This document shows, piece after piece, positions 61,036-64,000 of a stretch of 64,000 nucleotides of DNA. The first letter of the stretch is position 1; each line of letters starts with the position of its first letter. Where the stretch lies: positions 146,540 through 210,539 of the forward strand of contig NZ_JAAMFB010000009.1 in the NCBI RefSeq assembly GCF_013322225.1. The letters are read 5' to 3'. This DNA is from Agrobacterium larrymoorei (GTDB taxonomy: Bacteria; Pseudomonadota; Alphaproteobacteria; Rhizobiales; Rhizobiaceae). Position numbers and translations under genes: made by a program. Below the pieces are notes generated by a model. It worked only from the letters and a program-made list of their open reading frames with translations. It searched no databases and had not been told where the DNA came from.

Positions 61036-61055
61036 CTCTCCTGTAAGTTGGAGAG
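61036..61055 (-). other. Intercistronic stem-loop in the TRAP operon
   Basis: CTCTCC and GGAGAG form a 6-bp stem with an 8-base loop between the binding-protein gene and dctQ. It could keep the binding-protein mRNA in excess. Confidence 0.35.
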
Positions 61056-61141
61056 CCGGATTTGAGGGTCGGAAATGATGTATGACGACTGATGCGGTAG
61101 CCACCCTTCGCTCAAGGGAGAGAAGGGCGGGTATGACAAGT

Positions 61142-62119
61142 TTATTGAGTAGCCTGAACATCTGCGACGAGCTTTTTCAGCACGTCATCCTTGATGTGTT
61201 TGTCGTAAACCGGCTTCATCGCGTCGATGAAACCTTGCTTTTCGACCTGGTTGATCTCGGCTCCAGCCTTCTCTACGGTTTCGCGTGACTGAGAAGTCTT
61301 TGCTGCCCAAAGTTCGCGCTGCTTGGCAACGCTATCCTTCGCGGCCTGCTTGAAGAGCGCCTGATCTTCCGGGCTCAGTTTATCGAAAGCGTTTTTGTTC
61401 ATTACGAACACTTCGGGGAGGATGGTGTGTTCATCCAGCGAGTAATATTTTGCAACTTCGAAATGCTTCGCAGTGTCGAAGCTCGGGAAATTGTTCTCTG
61501 CTCCATCGATAACGCCGGTCTCGACTGAGGAATAGACTTCGCCGTAAGGCATCGGCGTTGCATTCGCGCCGAGAGCGGAAGTCATGTCAACGAAGATGTC
61601 GGACTGGATTACGCGGAACTTCAGGCCCTTGATGTCGGCTACCGTCTTGATTGGCTTCTTGGAATTGTAGAACGAGCGCGCCCCGGCATCATAAAATGCC
61701 AGTGCTACAAGGCCCGCGGGTTCAAAAGCAGCTTTGATCTGATCACCGATCGGGCCATCCATGACCTTATGCATATGCTCTTCGGAACGGAAAATGTAAG
61801 GCAACGCGGGAACGATGGATTCCTTCACCGTGCCGTTGAAGGGCGCCATAGAAACGCGGTTCAATTCCAGAACACCTGAGCGAACCTGTTCGATCGTGTC
61901 CTTTTCTTCGCCCAACTGCGCCGAGTGGTAAATCTCGACTGCATAGCGACCACCGGTGCGTTCCTTGACCAGTTCGCCAAAATACTTGACGCCTTCGACC
62001 GTCGGATATCCGTCCGGATGTGTGTCTGCAGATTTCAATACGGTCTGCGCGGACGCCGTGCCTAACGCTAGCATGGTAAAGACCGCAACGCCGGTCCAGA
62101 GTTTGGTGATATGCAACAT
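61142..62119 (-). CDS. dctP: TRAP transporter solute-binding protein, DctP family
   Basis: A 325-residue periplasmic protein with signal peptide MLHITKLWTGVAVFTMLALG (cleavage about 24 after ASA). DctP features: DTHPDGYPTVEGVKYFGELVKERTGGRY, SAQLGEEKDTIEQVRSG, the substrate Arg in GLKFRVIQSDIF, PMPYGEVYSSVETGVIDGAENN. ATG 62119 with GGGAGGAG upstream is clearly the start. First gene of the binding protein, dctQ, dctM, regulator operon. Sugar-acid type substrate is likely by family (UxuP-like spacing), not proven. Confidence 0.92.
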   Translation of the reverse strand: MLHITKLWTGVAVFTMLALGTASAQTVLKSADTHPDGYPTVEGVKYFGELVKERTGGRYAVEIYHSAQLGEEKDTIEQVRSGVLELNRVSMAPFNGTVKESIVPALPYIFRSEEHMHKVMDGPIGDQIKAAFEPAGLVALAFYDAGARSFYNSKKPIKTVADIKGLKFRVIQSDIFVDMTSALGANATPMPYGEVYSSVETGVIDGAENNFPSFDTAKHFEVAKYYSLDEHTILPEVFVMNKNAFDKLSPEDQALFKQAAKDSVAKQRELWAAKTSQSRETVEKAGAEINQVEKQGFIDAMKPVYDKHIKDDVLKKLVADVQATQ

Positions 62120-62312
62120 AGTCTCCTCCCAAAGTGCGGACATCAGCCCGCGGTTGCTGCAATAGCCCGAAGAGTCGCCCGACAGTCTGTCAGCAAATGT
62201 GCCATTTAATGTAGAGTGATAAGCCGACCCCTCCTTCGACTATCAAAATTAGTAGTTTCGAAGAAAGGTAATGTCAACATATCAAAGTTGCACAGAGATA
62301 TGATGAGTGTGA

Positions 62313-62610
62313 TTGTTGGCGAACTTGCCGATCATAACGCTACCCTTCGTCATTGGCCTCACGCTCACCCTGCTTTTCGCACGTGCTGGCGACGTTATCG
62401 ACTTAATGTCGAACGTCTTCGGCCGCGTTGGGACGAGCATGGGTATTTAGTATGACGGGCTCTGGATCGCTCAGGTTCTTTCCTTCACACACTCTTTCCT
62501 CGTGCTGATGTGCGTGCTCGAGGGTGTCAGTCAGTCGATGGGAAAGGCCTCGCGTACCTCGCCTATGGACCGGTTGCGGACCTTCTGGTGTGTTTCGCTT
62601 CCGGAATATC
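62313..62610 (+). pseudogene. Remnant of an AfuB/FbpB-type ABC transporter permease
   Basis: In the frame from 62313 the translation reads LPIITLPFVIGLTLTLLFAR, an in-frame TAG at 62448-62450, then GLWIAQVLSFTHSFLVL and VLEGVSQSMGKASRT followed by a TFWCVSLPEYR match to the EAA loop. This is the middle of an iron(III)/hexose-phosphate-type permease, missing its start and end. The stop codon and truncations show decay. An ATPase remnant follows at once. Confidence 0.68.
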
Positions 62611-62631
62611 GCATTTTAAGTCGGCAATCCC

Positions 62632-62841
62632 GGTTCGGAGCCGCCAAGCTGGCAGTGCGTCCGGCTGTATGAGGATCAGCGAGCCGGGGAGGGCGGGATG
62701 CCGGGGCTAGTTCTGCACACGGCCTATCTTGGCTGCAACATTGAGCGCGAGATCGAACCGAACTCGGCACGCTGTTCATCGTAGATCATGAAATGGAACC
62801 AGACTGCGAGTGAAGTCAGTGGCGTCACACTCAGTTTCTAA
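62632..62841 (+). pseudogene. Remnant of an AfuC/FbpC-type ABC ATPase C-terminal (TOBE) domain
   Basis: Pieces in different frames fit the end of an AfuC/FbpC-type ATPase: GAAKLAVRP (62632 on), CMRISEPGRAG, MPGLVLHTAYLGCNIEREIE (62698 on), then LFIVDHEMEPDCE and VTLSF with stop 62839-62841. At least three frameshifts are needed. The permease remnant to the left is joined directly to it, so the ATP-binding core has been deleted. An inositol-monophosphatase-family gene begins 61 bp after. Confidence 0.55.
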
Positions 62842-62902
62842 AACCGTGGCATAGCTCTCATCGACAACTGATTCGCGGATAGGGAAATCAAGGAATATCG
62901 AA

Positions 62903-63709
62903 ATGGCAGGACAGAATGACGGCCTCACACAGCGCTTTGAACTTGCAAAAGCGCTTGCAGTAGAGGCCGGCGCGTTGGCGCTCGACTATTTTAATAAGCG
63001 TGAGAGCCTCATAATCGAGACGAAGCGCGATTTGCAGGATGTGGTTTCTATCGCAGACCGCAATGTGGAAACAATGCTTCGCGAGCGTGTTGCTGCAGCT
63101 TTTGCCGAGGATGGGTTCCTGGGTGAAGAGCACGCTTACAAGGACGGTACCTCGGGATATATATGGGTCGTTGATCCGATTGACGGCACTGCCCCTTTCG
63201 TTAACGGCATGCCGAGTTGGTGCGTTTCGATCGCGGTGATCAGGGATGGCGTCTCGGTAATAGGTGTCATCAGGGTTCCTTGCGCCGATGAAACCTACGC
63301 ATCCGCCGATGGTCACGGGGCGACATTGAACGGAAACCGCCTAACACTCGATCCCGCAAGAAATCTGCAAAATGCGCTGACGGGAATCGGCAGCAATAGT
63401 TACGTGACGCCGGAACGCGTTGGAAAGATCGTTAGCGAAGTCATGGCGTGTGGCGGTAATTTCATTCGAAACGGCTCAGGAGCTCTGATGCTGGCTTACG
63501 TCGCAGCCGGTCGCTTGGTCGGTTATTATGAGCCGCACATGCGGGCTTGGGACTGCATGGCTGGCTTTTGCCTTGTGAAAGAAGCCGGTGGCCGTTGCAT
63601 GCCGTTTTCGCTCGAAGGCGAGAAGCTCTTCGAAGGCCAGCCAGTGCTTGCCGGTAACGTTTCCTGCTACGACGAACTCGTGGCGATACACAATGCAGCC
63701 CTTACTTAA
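62903..63709 (+). CDS. Inositol monophosphatase-family phosphatase
   Basis: A 268-residue Mg2+-dependent sugar/inositol phosphatase. Metal-site motifs are complete: the early Glu/Asp in FLGEEHA (GEE), IWVVDPIDGTAPFVNG (DPIDGT) and the later AWDCMAGFCLV (WDxxAG). The ATG at 62903 follows AAGGAATATC. The closest families are SuhB and histidinol-phosphatase-like HisN; none is decided here. It sits right after the remains of an AfuBC-like importer, and operons of that kind commonly encode such a phosphatase to dephosphorylate imported sugar phosphate. The gene itself looks intact although its transporter is broken. Confidence 0.85.
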   Translation: MAGQNDGLTQRFELAKALAVEAGALALDYFNKRESLIIETKRDLQDVVSIADRNVETMLRERVAAAFAEDGFLGEEHAYKDGTSGYIWVVDPIDGTAPFVNGMPSWCVSIAVIRDGVSVIGVIRVPCADETYASADGHGATLNGNRLTLDPARNLQNALTGIGSNSYVTPERVGKIVSEVMACGGNFIRNGSGALMLAYVAAGRLVGYYEPHMRAWDCMAGFCLVKEAGGRCMPFSLEGEKLFEGQPVLAGNVSCYDELVAIHNAALT

Positions 63710-63729
63710 AGATCAAAAGCTGGCTGTTT

Positions 63730-63768
63730 GCCTCGCACCTTTAACAGTGGACTTTAAAGGTGCGGGGC
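63730..63768. terminator. Long hairpin after the phosphatase gene
   Basis: GCCTCGCACCTTTAA (63730-63744) pairs with TTAAAGGTGCGGGGC (63754-63768) in a 15-bp stem (one G-T) with a 9-base loop, 20 bp after the stop. No T-run. It is the strongest stem in the right part of the window and likely ends the transcript. Confidence 0.65.
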
Positions 63769-63883
63769 ACGCGGCGCGAGGAGGCACTTGTGTGCGATCA
63801 GAGGGGTTAAAATGCGATTTTTCAAATATAGCCTTATAAATCAAACACTTCCGATTTTTCTGTAATTTCTGTTGATGTTGGTG

Positions 63884-63912
63884 TTGACTATGTTCTGGGT
63901 GTTCCCTTATAA
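63884..63912 (+). promoter_or_regulatory. Strong sigma70-type promoter, probably of an rRNA operon beginning outside the window
   Basis: TTGACT (63884-63889), exactly 17 bases, then TTATAA (63907-63912), close to consensus. The following GC-rich leader (CGAGGGCGGCGGCGCTGCTG) and the lack of a reading frame up to base 64000 fit the leader of a stable-RNA operon of Rhizobiaceae as I remember it; this cannot be confirmed as the gene body lies outside. Confidence 0.6.
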
Positions 63913-64000
63913 GTCCGCTCACTGACGAGGGCGGCGGCGCTGCTGGCGACGAAGTTCCTCGTTCTAAAGAAATCACGATATGATGAGCGGGTTGCTTGTT

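Noticed and set aside
62510..62779. Short open frames on both strands (66 and 82 residues)
   Set aside because: They are out of frame pieces over the permease and ATPase remnants, not genes of their own.
63713..63976. 87-residue open frame on the minus strand at the right edge
   Set aside because: It crosses the long hairpin and the strong promoter, and has no ribosome site or domain.

Overview
The window reads as a chromosomal segment of a Rhizobiaceae bacterium (Agrobacterium/Rhizobium type). This is inferred from gene content and style, not from a marker gene: peptide, amino-acid and TRAP importers guarded by GntR regulators, an AttEFGH-like module, a rhizobial-type intergenic palindromic repeat at 20.1 kb, TGA-N9-TCA boxes of the RirA type beside iron genes, and a DUF1127 gene followed by CCUCCUCCC-loop small RNAs. 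I saw no tRNA or rRNA body, prophage, insertion sequence or CRISPR array. A strong promoter and G+C-rich leader at the right edge look like the start of an rRNA operon.

Layout. 1-3 kb: end of an oligopeptide ABC operon (permease B fragment, permease C, fused ATPase). 3.1-11.7 kb: a complete-looking haem-acquisition locus in the order ECF sigma (HasI), anti-sigma (HasS), TonB receptor with signalling domain (HasR), hemophore (HasA), type I secretion ABC protein (HasD) and adaptor (HasE). The hemophore is unusual: a HasA-like N-terminal domain is fused to an RTX/serralysin-type C-terminal domain. 11.8-15.9 kb: AttEFG-H-like ABC exporter with a lipocalin-like secreted protein. 16.2-24.7 kb: small secreted protein, then a peptide ABC importer operon with an M14 carboxypeptidase and a divergent GntR regulator. 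24.8-31.5 kb: MHYT-PAS-GGDEF-EAL protein, a frameshifted GntR gene, a polar amino-acid ABC importer and a UPF0303 protein. 31.5-36 kb: divergent treY and treZ (trehalose from maltodextrin). 36.2-50.2 kb: an exopolysaccharide locus with glycosyltransferases, a secreted GH-A-like hydrolase, GNAT-like protein, Wzx, Wzz, Wzy, polysaccharide deacetylase, methyltransferase and acyltransferase. 50.4-55 kb: uracil/xanthine permease and a second MHYT-PAS-GGDEF-EAL protein.

55.2-55.6 kb: a 49-residue DUF1127 gene followed by four tandem hairpins, each showing CCTCCTCCC in its loop. This matches the CcsR/cuckoo RNA arrangement of alphaproteobacteria. 55.6-58.3 kb: a frameshifted RNase H gene and the Prc/Tsp protease. 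58.3-62.1 kb: a TRAP importer with a FadR-type regulator. 62.3-63.7 kb: scrambled remains of an AfuBC/FbpBC-type importer in front of an intact inositol-monophosphatase-family gene.

How it fits together: HasI/HasS should sense occupancy of HasR and switch on the hemophore and its secretion machine under iron control. The exopolysaccharide genes make a self-contained Wzx/Wzy pathway, with a c-di-GMP enzyme nearby. The many importers and the peptidase fit a rhizosphere scavenger. Three broken genes (27.3, 55.6 and 62.3 kb) show recent or ongoing decay, or sequencing errors in the first two.
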